64,000 nucleotides of DNA from WQUF01 sp031549525. Lineage in GTDB: Bacteria; Bacillota; Clostridia; Clostridiales; Clostridiaceae. The stretch lies in assembly GCA_031549525.1 (NCBI GenBank), contig JAVBPQ010000060.1, positions 1 to 64,000 of the forward strand, in the 5' to 3' direction. A program made the position numbers and the translations under genes. The notes beneath the pieces are model-generated. The model was not told the DNA's origin. It saw only the letters and a program-made list of their open reading frames with translations, and made no database searches. Of the stretch, positions 53,884-63,118 are shown piece after piece (the stretch's first letter is position 1; every line of letters starts with the position of its first letter).

Positions 53884-55236
53884 TTAAATATTTAATAAAT
53901 TTTTCTTTATTGATTTATCTTTTACTTTTATGAAGTAAATATAGGAAAAAATGCTAGATATAAACATCATGCTGCCAGTTGCTATAAAAAATAAAGAGGA
54001 TATGTTATTCATTACTATAGTAGATTGAGGTTGATTTGGGATATATCCACTGATTTGCATAACAATTGGGCAAATACCTGTAGCAATTGCCATGCCGATT
54101 TTTGCTGCAAAACTTAAGGTTGCAAATAATTGAGCACTGATGTTGATTTTCATTTCTTCAATAACTACATCCACATAATAAGAAGATAATATATAGATTA
54201 AATTGGCTGGTAATGAGCTAAATATACCATAAAGTATGTTTCCAAATATAAAAAGAGGAAAAACGTTCTTAAAGAGAAACATTATCATAAGAGAAATTAT
54301 GCTAAAAAATGATCCTGCTATAATGCATATTTCTTTTTTTACAATTGAAATAAGTGATGGAATAATAAATTGCATAAGTAAGGATGCGCTAATACTTGAA
54401 AATATAAATATATTTAAGTAATTAGCTTTATCTATAACATAAGTAAGGTAATAAATAGACATAGAATCCTTAAAGGCGCAGCCAGTCCAAAAAGTTAAAT
54501 ATATTAAAATGAGCAAAGCTATTTCTTTATAATAAAACATGCTTTTTATAGTGATTCCTATTTTATATTCCTTTTGAGCATAAAAATATTGTTCTTTAAT
54601 ATTTTTACTTGCAAAGATGAACATAGGAACTGAAATTATTGAAAAAAAACTTGCTATTATAAAGTAACCCATTTGAGGGTCAGATTTAAAATATGAAATT
54701 ACAGGGCTTGTAAAAATACTAATTATGATTATAGATAAAATTGCAAAAAATATCCTTGTAGATACGATTTTAGCTCTATCATATGCATTTTTGGTTATAA
54801 AAGGGAGAAGAGCACCTGTTGTGGTATTTAAGATAGTATATAAAATTTCCCAAATTAAACACACGCTAAAGGCATAGAATATCTTTAATGTTGCATTTAA
54901 ATTAGGAGTAAAATACATCAAAGAAGAAAATAAAGCAAAAGGAACACAAAAAATAAGAAAGTTGATTCGATATTGTTTATTTTTTATATAAATGCGATTT
55001 AGAATAAAAGCTATAAATTGGTCATCTATAGCATCAAAGATTCTAAATATGAACATAAATATTGGAGTTATAAAAGTTGGCAATCTAAAAATATCAGTAA
55101 AAAAAAATAATTGAAAATAAGAATTAAAGTTTAGCGAAAAATTTGTTCCCATTTCAGAAAGTCCATATGCTATTTGTTCTTTTAACGTGATGTCTGAACG
55201 CATTTTTACTTTTAATTGTCTCATAGGTTTACACAT
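53884..55236 (-). CDS. GPH-like MFS transporter
   Basis: A 450-residue protein with about 12 hydrophobic helices and the N-terminal LKEQIAYGLSEMGTNFSL pattern of GPH symporters, more diverged than the transporter at 14477 (IWEILYTILNTTTGALLPFI, NAYDRAKIVSTR). ATGs at 55236 and four codons later both lie close to GAGGTG. Probably transcribed with the tetR gene 108 bases downstream. Substrate unknown. Confidence 0.75.
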   Translation of the reverse strand: MCKPMRQLKVKMRSDITLKEQIAYGLSEMGTNFSLNFNSYFQLFFFTDIFRLPTFITPIFMFIFRIFDAIDDQFIAFILNRIYIKNKQYRINFLIFCVPFALFSSLMYFTPNLNATLKIFYAFSVCLIWEILYTILNTTTGALLPFITKNAYDRAKIVSTRIFFAILSIIIISIFTSPVISYFKSDPQMGYFIIASFFSIISVPMFIFASKNIKEQYFYAQKEYKIGITIKSMFYYKEIALLILIYLTFWTGCAFKDSMSIYYLTYVIDKANYLNIFIFSSISASLLMQFIIPSLISIVKKEICIIAGSFFSIISLMIMFLFKNVFPLFIFGNILYGIFSSLPANLIYILSSYYVDVVIEEMKINISAQLFATLSFAAKIGMAIATGICPIVMQISGYIPNQPQSTIVMNNISSLFFIATGSMMFISSIFSYIYFIKVKDKSIKKNLLNI

Positions 55237-55520
55237 TACACCTCAATTTCTATGGTTAAATAATCATAATGTTAAAGCTGAGCCACTTACCCAAACTATT
55301 TTCTTTATGATTATAGTAATTTATAAACTATGTAAAAACAATTGTTTTACTTCGACCGTTTTCCGATGGTAGCTTATATAACTATCGATATTTTATAAAT
55401 ACTTTTAAAGGGGATAAAGGAGGAAGCACATTTTCATTTAAGGTTATTGACATATAATTTTAGCTATTTGTTTACAATTGATTTGTAGCATATGATAAAA
55501 TATATAGAGGTGAGATTTCT

Positions 55521-56651
55521 ATGCAACTTAACGATATAGTACAGATAATATTCGAAAAGACAAACGAAGAAATAAAAAATTTAAAACCTGCAAACATAAT
55601 GTTAACAGGTAAAACAGGGGTAGGAAAAAGCACTCTGATTAATAATGTATTTAGAGAAAACATAGCAAGGACTGGAATAGGTTCTCCTGTTACAGAGCAT
55701 ATTAAAAAGTTATCAAAAGAGGGAGTCCCTGTTAATCTTTTTGATACAAAGGGTATAGAGCTTTCCTATGAATCTCAGGAAATTGTTAAAAATGAGATAA
55801 TGCATGAAATAAACAAGATGAATTCTTCCTCAAATATTGAAGATAGGCTCCATATGATGTGGTATATTATAAATTCTAATTCAAACAGAATAGAAAGTTT
55901 TGAAATAGAATGGATAAAATCATTCTCTAAGATTGTACCTATTATTGTTGTCTTATCTCAGAGCATTCACGAAGAAAACTCCAAAGAATTAGAGTCTTAT
56001 ATTGACAATTTAAATTTAGATATTAAAGGCATTATAAGGGTTGTAGCTGAGGAATATAATTTTAAAGGATTTTCAATTACACAATCTGGTCTTAAGGAGC
56101 TTGTTTCTTTAACATATGATATTTTACCAAAGGATATGAAACGGTCTTTTAACAATGCCCAGAAAGCTTATATAGAAAAGAAAGCCGAAGAAGCTACTAG
56201 ATGGGCATTAACTTACATAGGATCTACTTTTATGATAGGCTTTACCCCTATTCCTTTTGCGGATGCACCCCTTCTTGCAGCATCTCAAGCAGGAATGATT
56301 GCACATATCACAAGTATTTTTGGTGTTCATATAAATAAATCAATCATAACTGCATTGATATCATCTTTAGTTGGCATAAGCAGCGCTACTTTTGCAGGAA
56401 GAACGATAGTGTCAAATGTGCTTAAACTTATTCCAGGAGCTGGTATCATAATCGGAGGAACTATACAAGGTGGTACAGCTTCCATTATTACAACTGCTTT
56501 GGGACTTGCTTATATAAATCTTATGAAGCTTGTGGCTATGGCAGAGTACGAAAATAGAATTATTTCATTAGACACCATGAAAAAGTTTATGAAAGATGAT
56601 TTTCAGAAAAACTTGAAAGAAATATTAAGGAAGAAGAAGAAAAAAGATTAA
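55521..56651 (+). CDS. Dynamin-like or Era-like GTPase with C-terminal DUF697 membrane domain
   Basis: A 376-residue P-loop GTPase. Seen: G1 TGKTGVGKSTLIN at about residues 29-41, G2 Thr in GSPVTEHI, and G3 FDTKG. The C-terminal part (about 215-350, FMIGFTPIPFADAPLLAASQ, then GAGIIIGGTIQGGTAS) is a hydrophobic DUF697/YcjF-like domain, followed by a very basic tail (LRKKKKKD). Probably membrane-associated. Related proteins have been linked to stress or membrane dynamics, but no clear role can be given. Confidence 0.75.
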   Translation: MQLNDIVQIIFEKTNEEIKNLKPANIMLTGKTGVGKSTLINNVFRENIARTGIGSPVTEHIKKLSKEGVPVNLFDTKGIELSYESQEIVKNEIMHEINKMNSSSNIEDRLHMMWYIINSNSNRIESFEIEWIKSFSKIVPIIVVLSQSIHEENSKELESYIDNLNLDIKGIIRVVAEEYNFKGFSITQSGLKELVSLTYDILPKDMKRSFNNAQKAYIEKKAEEATRWALTYIGSTFMIGFTPIPFADAPLLAASQAGMIAHITSIFGVHINKSIITALISSLVGISSATFAGRTIVSNVLKLIPGAGIIIGGTIQGGTASIITTALGLAYINLMKLVAMAEYENRIISLDTMKKFMKDDFQKNLKEILRKKKKKD

Positions 56652-56666
56652 ACTTATAAAATAATG

Positions 56667-56700
56667 AAAAGGTGTAGATTATCTATTTTCCACACCTTTT
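56667..56700. terminator. Bidirectional terminator
   Basis: AAAAGGTGT pairs with ACACCTTTT (56667-56675, 56692-56700) between convergent genes. Confidence 0.75.
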
Positions 56701-56703
56701 ATT

Positions 56704-57540
56704 TTACATGCCGTCTATTAGATCTTTTATATATTGAGGCAAAACAAAGCATGCCCCATGGAGTTCTTTGTTATAATATTTAGTTTTAAATATTTCTTTG
56801 CCTTCTAAGTTTAGTTTTTGAGGATCATATTTTTTACTTCCTATTGTAAAACTCCAATATCCTGTAGGATAGGTGGGGATGCCTGCCATAAATATTTTAG
56901 TTATTGGAAAGGCATTTTTGGCATCATCAAATATTTTTTTAACTAAATCAGGGAATAAAAATGGAGTCTCTGTTTGGGCAATAAATATTCCATCTTCTTT
57001 AAGGCATTCAAATATAGCCTCATAAAAGCTTCTGCCAAAGAGGTTCTCTCCAATTGAAAAGGGATCTGTAGAATCCACAATTATAACATCAAATTCATCC
57101 TTATGATCCATTACATATTTTAATCCATCACCGATGAAAATTTCACAGCGAGGATCAGAAAGAGAGCAGCTTATTTCTTTAAGGTATTCTTTGGAATATG
57201 AAATAACATCTTCATCTATCTCACAGAGCACAGCCTTTTCTATATTAGGATGTCTTAATATTTCTCGTATGGAACCTCCATCTCCTCCTCCAACAACTAA
57301 GACTTTTTTTGGATTTTTATGAGCATAGAGAGGGATATGAGTTATCATTTCATGATAGATAAATTCATCTTTAATAGTAGTTTGAACAATTCCATCTAGA
57401 AGAAGAATTCTTCCAAAAATCTCTGTATCTACAATAGCTAAATCTTGATATTTAGTTTTTTTTCTTACTAAGGTTTCTTTTATCTTGTATGTCATGGCAG
57501 CATCAGGTGATTGAGATTCTTTTAACCACAAATCTAGCAT
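56704..57540 (-). CDS. speE: Spermidine synthase
   Basis: Transfers an aminopropyl group from decarboxylated SAM to putrescine. The 278 residues show DGIVQTTIKDEFIYHEMI, VLVVGGGDGGSIREILRH, CEIDEDVI, GDGLKYV and DVIIVDSTDPF, the full family set. AAGGAGG lies before the ATG. It stands alone here; speD is at 8193 and no putrescine-forming genes (speA, speB) are in the window. Confidence 0.96.
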   Translation of the reverse strand: MLDLWLKESQSPDAAMTYKIKETLVRKKTKYQDLAIVDTEIFGRILLLDGIVQTTIKDEFIYHEMITHIPLYAHKNPKKVLVVGGGDGGSIREILRHPNIEKAVLCEIDEDVISYSKEYLKEISCSLSDPRCEIFIGDGLKYVMDHKDEFDVIIVDSTDPFSIGENLFGRSFYEAIFECLKEDGIFIAQTETPFLFPDLVKKIFDDAKNAFPITKIFMAGIPTYPTGYWSFTIGSKKYDPQKLNLEGKEIFKTKYYNKELHGACFVLPQYIKDLIDGM

Positions 57541-57636
57541 AATATGCCTCCTTTAAATATTTACTTTTTATTATATCAATTATGAATAGTACTATCAATG
57601 TAGGTTAATATTAATACTAAATTAACTAGTATAATA

Positions 57637-57665
57637 GAAGGAATTAATTGTAAAATGTAGAATAA
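57637..57665 (+). promoter_or_regulatory. Sigma-H promoter of spoIIAA-spoIIAB-sigF
   Basis: GAAGGAATT (57637-57645), an 11-base spacer and GTAGAATAA (57657-57665) match the sigma-H consensus RnAGGAwww, 11 to 12 bases, RnnGAATww at every fixed position. It lies about 40 bases before spoIIAA, where this operon is read by sigma-H in Bacillus. Confidence 0.8.
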
Positions 57666-57703
57666 TTATACAATATACACATCCAACTAGGTAGGTGAAA
57701 CTT

Positions 57704-58048
57704 ATGGAATTAAGTTATGAAAGAAAGAATAAAATATTAATAGTAAGGTTATTAGGGGAATTAGATCATCATAGTGCAGAGGAAATAAGGGTTAAAATAG
57801 ATAGTCTGCTTGACACCTATGATATAAGTACTCTTATTTTGGATTTTAAAAATGTGACCTTTATGGATAGTTCAGGTATTGGTGTTGTGATTGGAAGGCA
57901 TAAAAAACTTCAGGCAAAAAATGGTGATACTGCTCTTGTTAATATTCCAAATAGAGCTAAAACCATATTTGATTTATCAGGAGTTTTTAAAATAGTTAAA
58001 TATTATAATAATTTAGATAAAGCGATGAAGGCACTGGGAGGGGTATAA
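57704..58048 (+). CDS. spoIIAA: Anti-anti-sigma factor SpoIIAA
   Basis: Frees sigma-F by binding SpoIIAB. A 114-residue STAS-domain protein with LGELDHHSAEEIR and FMDSSGIGVVIGRHK; the first serine of DSSG is the phosphorylation site. The frame begins at a GTG at 57695, but the ATG at 57704 is better spaced to the AGGTGA upstream. It overlaps spoIIAB by one base. Confidence 0.95.
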   Translation: MELSYERKNKILIVRLLGELDHHSAEEIRVKIDSLLDTYDISTLILDFKNVTFMDSSGIGVVIGRHKKLQAKNGDTALVNIPNRAKTIFDLSGVFKIVKYYNNLDKAMKALGGV

Positions 58049-58572
58049 TGAAAACTGATAAAGCCAATATGACTAATAATGATGAAAGATCTATGGGGAT
58101 AGTTTCACCTGAGGAGAGCTATTCCATAAAAGAAAAAGGTATAAATGTAAATAGTATGAAGATAGAATTTTTGGCAAAATCCTGTAATGAGAATTTTGCT
58201 AGAGTTGCAGTAGCTGCTTTTGTTTCCCAATTAGACCCTACGATAGATGAAATCTCAGACATTAAAACTGCATTATCTGAAGCAGTAACAAATGCGATAA
58301 TACATGCTTATAACGAAAATCCTGAAGAAAAAGTGTATATAGAGACTGAAATATTTGAAAATGATGTAAAATTATCTGTTGAAGATTTTGGATGCGGCAT
58401 TGAAAATATTGAGGAAGCAAGAAAACCACTTTATACATCAAGGGCAGATCTGGAAAGATCTGGATTGGGATTTACAGTAATGGAAACATTTATGGATAAA
58501 GTTGAAGTTTATTCTGAAAAGGGGAAAGGCACTAAAGTTATCATGTATAAAACCTTAAATTCAGTGAAATAG
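58048..58572 (+). CDS. spoIIAB: Anti-sigma-F factor and serine kinase SpoIIAB
   Basis: Holds sigma-F inactive and phosphorylates SpoIIAA. The GHKL ATPase fold is clear: ALSEAVTNAIIHAY (N box), VEDFGCGIEN (G1) and SGLGFTVMETF (G2). At 174 residues it is longer than usual (about 140-145): some 36 residues precede the normal start KIEFLAKSCNENFARVAVAAF. GGGAGGGG is ideally placed for the long form; an internal ATG at 58156 has only a poorly spaced site. Confidence 0.93.
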   Translation: MKTDKANMTNNDERSMGIVSPEESYSIKEKGINVNSMKIEFLAKSCNENFARVAVAAFVSQLDPTIDEISDIKTALSEAVTNAIIHAYNENPEEKVYIETEIFENDVKLSVEDFGCGIENIEEARKPLYTSRADLERSGLGFTVMETFMDKVEVYSEKGKGTKVIMYKTLNSVK

Positions 58573-58580
58573 GTGGATTA

Positions 58581-59336
58581 ATGGGGGATAATGAAAAAAG
58601 AAAAGATAGTTTCCATTACGAAGATAATCTTGAGTTATTAAAGAAAGCAAAAGATGGAGATGAAACCGCTTTAAACATTTTAATAGAGCTTAATATGCCG
58701 CTTGTTACAAATATAAGCAAGAAATTTTTAAACCGTGGATATGATTATGATGATATATTTCAAATAGGATGTATTGGTCTTGTAAAAGCAGTAAAAAATT
58801 TCAATTTTGAGTTTAATGTTAAATTTTCAACTTATGCTGTTCCTATGATAATAGGTGAAATAAAGAGGTTTTTAAGAGACGATGGCATGATAAAAGTTTC
58901 AAGGAGCATAAAACTTTCTGCAAGAAAAATACAGCTTGCAAAGGATGAATTATCAAAGAAGTTAGGTAGAGAGCCTACTGTTAACGAGATATCAGAATAT
59001 TCTGATATGCCTTGTGAAGAAATATTAGATGCAATAGATAGCATGAATAACATTCAATATCTTTATGATGTGGTGCACCAGGACGATGGAAGCCCAGTGC
59101 TTTTAATAGATAGAATAAGTGAAAATGTAACAGATGATAAGGAATTTATAGACAAGATAGCCTTAAAGGATATCCTAAATGCTTTAGATGCAAAATCAAG
59201 GCAAATAATACTCCTTAGATACTTTAAGGATAAAACACAAGTTCAAGTTGCAGAGATGCTTGGTATAAGCCAGGTACAAGTTTCTAGAATAGAAAAAAAA
59301 GTTTTAAAATCATTAAAAAATAAGTTAATTGGATAA
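58581..59336 (+). CDS. sigF: Forespore sigma factor F
   Basis: The first compartment-specific sporulation sigma factor. 251 residues with region 2 (YDYDDIFQIGCIGLVKAVKN, FSTYAVPMIIGEIKRFLRDD), region 3 and region 4 (LGISQVQVSRIEKKVLK). The region 2-3 boundary sequence VSRSIKL is typical of sigma-F/G. Starts with AGGTGG 8 bases upstream, last gene of the operon. Confidence 0.96.
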   Translation: MGDNEKRKDSFHYEDNLELLKKAKDGDETALNILIELNMPLVTNISKKFLNRGYDYDDIFQIGCIGLVKAVKNFNFEFNVKFSTYAVPMIIGEIKRFLRDDGMIKVSRSIKLSARKIQLAKDELSKKLGREPTVNEISEYSDMPCEEILDAIDSMNNIQYLYDVVHQDDGSPVLLIDRISENVTDDKEFIDKIALKDILNALDAKSRQIILLRYFKDKTQVQVAEMLGISQVQVSRIEKKVLKSLKNKLIG

Positions 59337-59342
59337 TAAATT

Positions 59343-59369
59343 GCCTGAGTTATAATCGGGCTTTTTTTA
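59343..59369 (+). terminator. Terminator after sigF
   Basis: GCCTGA pairs with TCGGGC (one wobble pair) and is followed by T7 (59362-59368). Confidence 0.8.
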
Positions 59370-59436
59370 TTGTTTTTTGTAAATTATAAATAAAAAAATA
59401 AAAAATGCAAAAACTAAAAATTATAGGAGGTGTAAA

Positions 59437-59880
59437 ATGGAAAAGTTCACAAAGAACAATTATAAGGATATTGTTGATAAGAAACAAGTAAATACTAAAG
59501 TTGCATCAAACGCTATTACATCCTTTGTAGTTGGTGGAACAATCTGTACTGTAGCTCAGATAATAAATAACATATTTGTAAATATGCAAATTGAAAAAGA
59601 AGTAGCATCTACATGGACTGTCATAGTGATGGTTTTTTTAGGAGCATTTTTTACAGGCATTGGTGTATATGATAAATGGGCAAAATATGCAGGTGCAGGT
59701 ACTATAGTACCTATAACAGGTTTTTCAAATTCCATATCATCTGCTGCAATAGAATTTAAGAGTGAAGGTTATATTCTAGGAGTTGGAGCAAGGATATTTT
59801 TAATCGCAGGACCTGTTATAACCTATGGTGTTGCAAGCTCTGTAATTATTGGAATAATATATTACTTTTTTACGAGGTGA
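59437..59880 (+). CDS. spoVAC: Stage V sporulation protein AC
   Basis: Part of the inner-membrane channel that moves dipicolinic acid into and out of the spore. 147 residues, several helices, with SFVVGGTICTVAQIINNIF, GAFFTGIGVYDKWAKYAGAG and VPITGFSNSISSAAIEFKSEG, the SpoVAC pattern. TAGGAGG precedes the ATG. In Bacillus the operon is read by sigma-G; no clear sigma-G promoter is visible here. Confidence 0.95.
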   Translation: MEKFTKNNYKDIVDKKQVNTKVASNAITSFVVGGTICTVAQIINNIFVNMQIEKEVASTWTVIVMVFLGAFFTGIGVYDKWAKYAGAGTIVPITGFSNSISSAAIEFKSEGYILGVGARIFLIAGPVITYGVASSVIIGIIYYFFTR

Positions 59881-59885
59881 TTTAA

Positions 59886-60896
59886 TTGGGAAAGAGAATA
59901 GGAAAGCACACAGTTTCATTTGACAATAGTCCTAAGATAATATCATCTTATTCTGTAGTTGGACCTAAAGAAGGAGAGGGACCTCTTTCTAAATATTTTG
60001 ATAGGATTTTAGTTGATGATTTAAATGGTGAGGAGAGCTTTGAAAAAGCAGAGTCAAGTCTTCAGAAAATTTCTATAGATGGAGTTTTAAATAGAAGCAA
60101 ATTAAGTGAAAAAAATATAGATTATTTAATTTCAGGAGATTTACTAAATCAGCTTTCTTCTTCCCATTTTGCAGCAAGAGATTTTAAAATACCATATATG
60201 GGAGTATATGGTGCATGTTCTACTATGACTGAATCTTTGAGCATAGGCGCTATGTTGTTTGATGGTAATTTCGGAAAAAATATTATATGTACCACATCAT
60301 CTCATTTTTCCTCTGCTGAACGGCAATATAGATTTCCTTTAGAATTTGGAAGTCAAAGAAAGGAAATATCCCAATGGACTGTAACAGGTTCTGGAAGTTT
60401 TTTAATTGGAAATGGTGAAAACTTGCCTGAGATAACTTATGTTACCACAGGATGTATTGAAGATTATGGAATAAAAGATGCTGACAATATGGGTGCTGCA
60501 ATGGCTCCAGCTGCAGCAATAACCCTTAAAAGGCACTTTGAGGAAACAAATAGAGATCCTAGCTACTATGATATAATAATAACAGGAGATTTGGGTCATT
60601 TTGGAATACAGATGTGCAGAGAATTTATAAAAGATTTAGGGTTTACATTAGGGAATAATTATAATGATTGCGGAGTTTTAATTTTTGATAAAGAAAGCCA
60701 AGGAACAAACAGTGGAGGTTCAGGATGTGGTTGTTCTGCGTCAGTTTTTACTTCTTATATATATAAAAACATGCTTGCAGGAGAGATCAATAAAGCGTTG
60801 ATAATGTCAACTGGAGCTCTTTTAAACCCAACTTCTACACTTCAAGGTGAAAGCATTCCTTGTATTGCACATGCAGTAGCGATCGAAAATAAATGA
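59886..60896 (+). CDS. spoVAD: Stage V sporulation protein AD
   Basis: Soluble, thiolase-like protein that binds dipicolinic acid. 336 residues starting at TTG: VGPKEGEGPLSKYFDRI, YMGVYGACSTMTESLSIGAM, DIIITGDLGHFGI and the C-terminal SGGSGCGCSASVF. Follows spoVAC after 5 bases. Confidence 0.96.
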   Translation: MGKRIGKHTVSFDNSPKIISSYSVVGPKEGEGPLSKYFDRILVDDLNGEESFEKAESSLQKISIDGVLNRSKLSEKNIDYLISGDLLNQLSSSHFAARDFKIPYMGVYGACSTMTESLSIGAMLFDGNFGKNIICTTSSHFSSAERQYRFPLEFGSQRKEISQWTVTGSGSFLIGNGENLPEITYVTTGCIEDYGIKDADNMGAAMAPAAAITLKRHFEETNRDPSYYDIIITGDLGHFGIQMCREFIKDLGFTLGNNYNDCGVLIFDKESQGTNSGGSGCGCSASVFTSYIYKNMLAGEINKALIMSTGALLNPTSTLQGESIPCIAHAVAIENK

Positions 60897-60915
60897 CTAT
60901 TCAGGAGGATATTTT

Positions 60916-61272
60916 ATGGATTATATAATTGTCTTTATAGTAGGAGGAGCTTTTTGTTTAGTCACTCAATTGATAATGGATTTTACAAAGATACCTCCTG
61001 CAAAAATACTGGTTTTATATGTAGTTGCTGGAGCAGTTTTAGGTGCAATTGGAGTATATAAACCGCTTGTAGAGTTTGGTAAAATGGGAGCTTCTATTCC
61101 TCTGCCAGGTTTTGGTTATTCTCTTATAAAATCAACATTTAAAGCAGTAGATAAAGATGGTCTTCTAGGAGCTTTTACAGGTGGGTTAACAGGCACAGCA
61201 GGAGGCATTGCAGCAGCGATTTCATTTGGGCTTTTCATGTCTTTATTTTTTAAACCTAAGACAAAAAATTGA
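60916..61272 (+). CDS. spoVAE: Stage V sporulation protein AE
   Basis: 118-residue membrane subunit of the dipicolinate channel (SpoVAEb type) with GGAFCLVTQLIMDFTKIPPA, GASIPLPGFGYSLIKSTF and a glycine-rich GGLTGTAGGIAAA helix. CAGGAGG precedes the ATG. The spoVAA, AB, AEa and AF genes are absent, which is the usual minimal clostridial set. Confidence 0.95.
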   Translation: MDYIIVFIVGGAFCLVTQLIMDFTKIPPAKILVLYVVAGAVLGAIGVYKPLVEFGKMGASIPLPGFGYSLIKSTFKAVDKDGLLGAFTGGLTGTAGGIAAAISFGLFMSLFFKPKTKN

Positions 61273-61304
61273 TTCATTATGGATTTTGTTAAATTTTCTT
61301 TTAA

Positions 61305-61355
61305 AAGAAACTAAAACCTATATGGGCTATAAGCTCATATAGGTTTCTTTTAGCA
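61305..61355. terminator. Bidirectional terminator after spoVAE
   Basis: AAACCTATATG (61314-61324) pairs with CATATAGGTTT (61336-61346), extended by AAAGAAA and TTTCTTT outside; it overlaps the 3' end of the convergent gene. Confidence 0.8.
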
Positions 61356-62145
61356 AGATAGCATCTTTTTCCAAGATTGGACTTTCACATATTACACATC
61401 CTCTTACATCCATGTCTTTAAATGCTTTCATGCATTCTATATATTTAAAATCGCTCTCTAAAAAGGGAAGGTGATTTTTTTCACCTTTTAAACCATAATT
61501 TATACCAGAAATATGTGCATGAATATCTTTTAAAGCTTTTTCTCCTAAATTATCTTTTATATATAAGAGTATTGCCCTAAAGTCATCATAACTATTTAGA
61601 CATCCATTATATCTTGCATGAATATGTGAAAAATCTATGCATATACTGCATGTCTTAACTTCTTTAGAAAGAGCTACTAATTCTTTTAAATCACCAAATT
61701 GAGATTTTTTTCCTGTGGTTTCAAGCCTATAACAAACTCCTATATCAGGTAATTTTTTTAGATTATTTAAAATGTTTTTATATGTATTTTCTTTTGAAGA
61801 AGTTAAATAGAAACCTGGATGGAAAACCAAATTTGTTCCTAAAACCATCTGTAAAGCTTTTGCTCCATTTATTATTCTCTCTAGGGACTGCTTTTGTTTT
61901 TCTAAATCCTCTGCATTTAAATTTACAAAATAAGAACCATGGGCTGATATATAAAAATCATTTTCTTCTTTTGTCTTTAAAATTTCATCTTTGTTTTTAT
62001 ATGTAACATTTGTACTCTTTACAAAGGGAAGCTCCATTGCATCTAAGCCATAATCCTTCAAATATTTTATACCTGTTGAATAAGTAAATTTTTCTTCCCC
62101 ATCTCCAGATGGAATTCCTGAAATTCCAAATAAAAGCCTATCCAC
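61327..62145 (-). CDS. Endonuclease IV-like TIM-barrel protein (AP endonuclease family 2)
   Basis: A 272-residue xylose-isomerase-like barrel related to endonuclease IV, which cuts at abasic sites. Seen: RLLFGISGIPSG, DAMELPFVKS, ISAHGSYFVNL, LVFHPGFYL, YRLETTGK with a metal-binding Glu, and ICIDFSHIHAR. The GTG at 62145 is preferred: AAAGGGG lies 7 bases upstream and VDRLLFGISG fits the family start; the ATG two codons earlier is too close to the binding site. Some members may act on other substrates. Confidence 0.82.
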   Translation of the reverse strand: MDRLLFGISGIPSGDGEEKFTYSTGIKYLKDYGLDAMELPFVKSTNVTYKNKDEILKTKEENDFYISAHGSYFVNLNAEDLEKQKQSLERIINGAKALQMVLGTNLVFHPGFYLTSSKENTYKNILNNLKKLPDIGVCYRLETTGKKSQFGDLKELVALSKEVKTCSICIDFSHIHARYNGCLNSYDDFRAILLYIKDNLGEKALKDIHAHISGINYGLKGEKNHLPFLESDFKYIECMKAFKDMDVRGCVICESPILEKDAILLKETYMSL

Positions 62146-62200
62146 ATACATACCCCTTTACTATATAATATAACTAATATAGGATATTCTAACATAAAAA

Positions 62201-63118
62201 TTAGATTATTTTTGACAGTTCTACAGCAACTTCTGCCGCAAGTTTTGCATTGTTTAATACCAATTGGATATTTGCATCTAGGCTTTTATTTTCAGTTATA
62301 TCCTTAATTTGTGACAATAAAAAGGGAGTAGTTTCTTTTCCCTTTATATTTTTTTCTTTAGAAAGTTTCAAAGCTTTTTCAATGGAAGAGTTTATTTTAT
62401 CATAGTCCATGGAATATTCTTCAGGAATTGGATTTGCAATGACTACTCCTCCGTTTAATCCTAAACCCCATTTCACCTTTAACATCTTTGCAATTTCAAG
62501 GGGAGATTTTGCTTCATAATCTAGGTTAAATCCGCTTTTTCTTGTATAAAAAGCAGGTAATTCTTTGGTTTTATATCCTATAACAGGAACACCTAAAGTT
62601 TCTAAATATTCTAAAGTAAGCCCTAAATCTAATATGGATTTTGCTCCTGCACATATCACTGCTACATCTGTTTTAGAGAGTTCATTTAAATCATTTGATA
62701 TATCAAATGATTTTTCAGCTTCCCTATGAACGCCTCCAATTCCACCTGTTGCAAAGAGCTTTATTTTAGCAAGACTTGCAATTCTCATAGTAGATGATAC
62801 AGTAGTTGCTCCATTTAAATTGTTTGCTACAACAAATGGAATGTCCCTTATAGAAACCTTTAAAATATCTTTAGACTTTCCTAAAAATTCAATCTCTTCA
62901 TAGCTTAAACCCACTTTTAGCTTTCCGTTTATGATTGCTATAGTAGCAGGGGTTGCGCCATTATCTTTTACTACTTTCTCAAGCCTTAAAGCTGTTTGAA
63001 CATTTTCAGGATATGGCATACCATGAGATATTATTGTAGATTCAAGGGCTACCACTGGTTTGTTGTTTTTTATGGCAAAATTAACCTCCTCTTTAATATT
63101 CAAATAATCTATTATCAT
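62201..63118 (-). CDS. psuG: Pseudouridine-5'-phosphate glycosidase
   Basis: Splits pseudouridine 5'-phosphate to uracil and ribose 5-phosphate. The 305 residues show VALESTIISHGMPYPEN, ATIAIINGKLKVGLS, GATTVSSTM, FATGGIGGVHREAE, the conserved VICAGAKSILDLGLTLEYLE, and GGVVIANPIPEEY. It overlaps psuK by 4 bases, so the two form a salvage unit for pseudouridine from RNA turnover. Confidence 0.95.
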   Translation of the reverse strand: MIIDYLNIKEEVNFAIKNNKPVVALESTIISHGMPYPENVQTALRLEKVVKDNGATPATIAIINGKLKVGLSYEEIEFLGKSKDILKVSIRDIPFVVANNLNGATTVSSTMRIASLAKIKLFATGGIGGVHREAEKSFDISNDLNELSKTDVAVICAGAKSILDLGLTLEYLETLGVPVIGYKTKELPAFYTRKSGFNLDYEAKSPLEIAKMLKVKWGLGLNGGVVIANPIPEEYSMDYDKINSSIEKALKLSKEKNIKGKETTPFLLSQIKDITENKSLDANIQLVLNNAKLAAEVAVELSKII

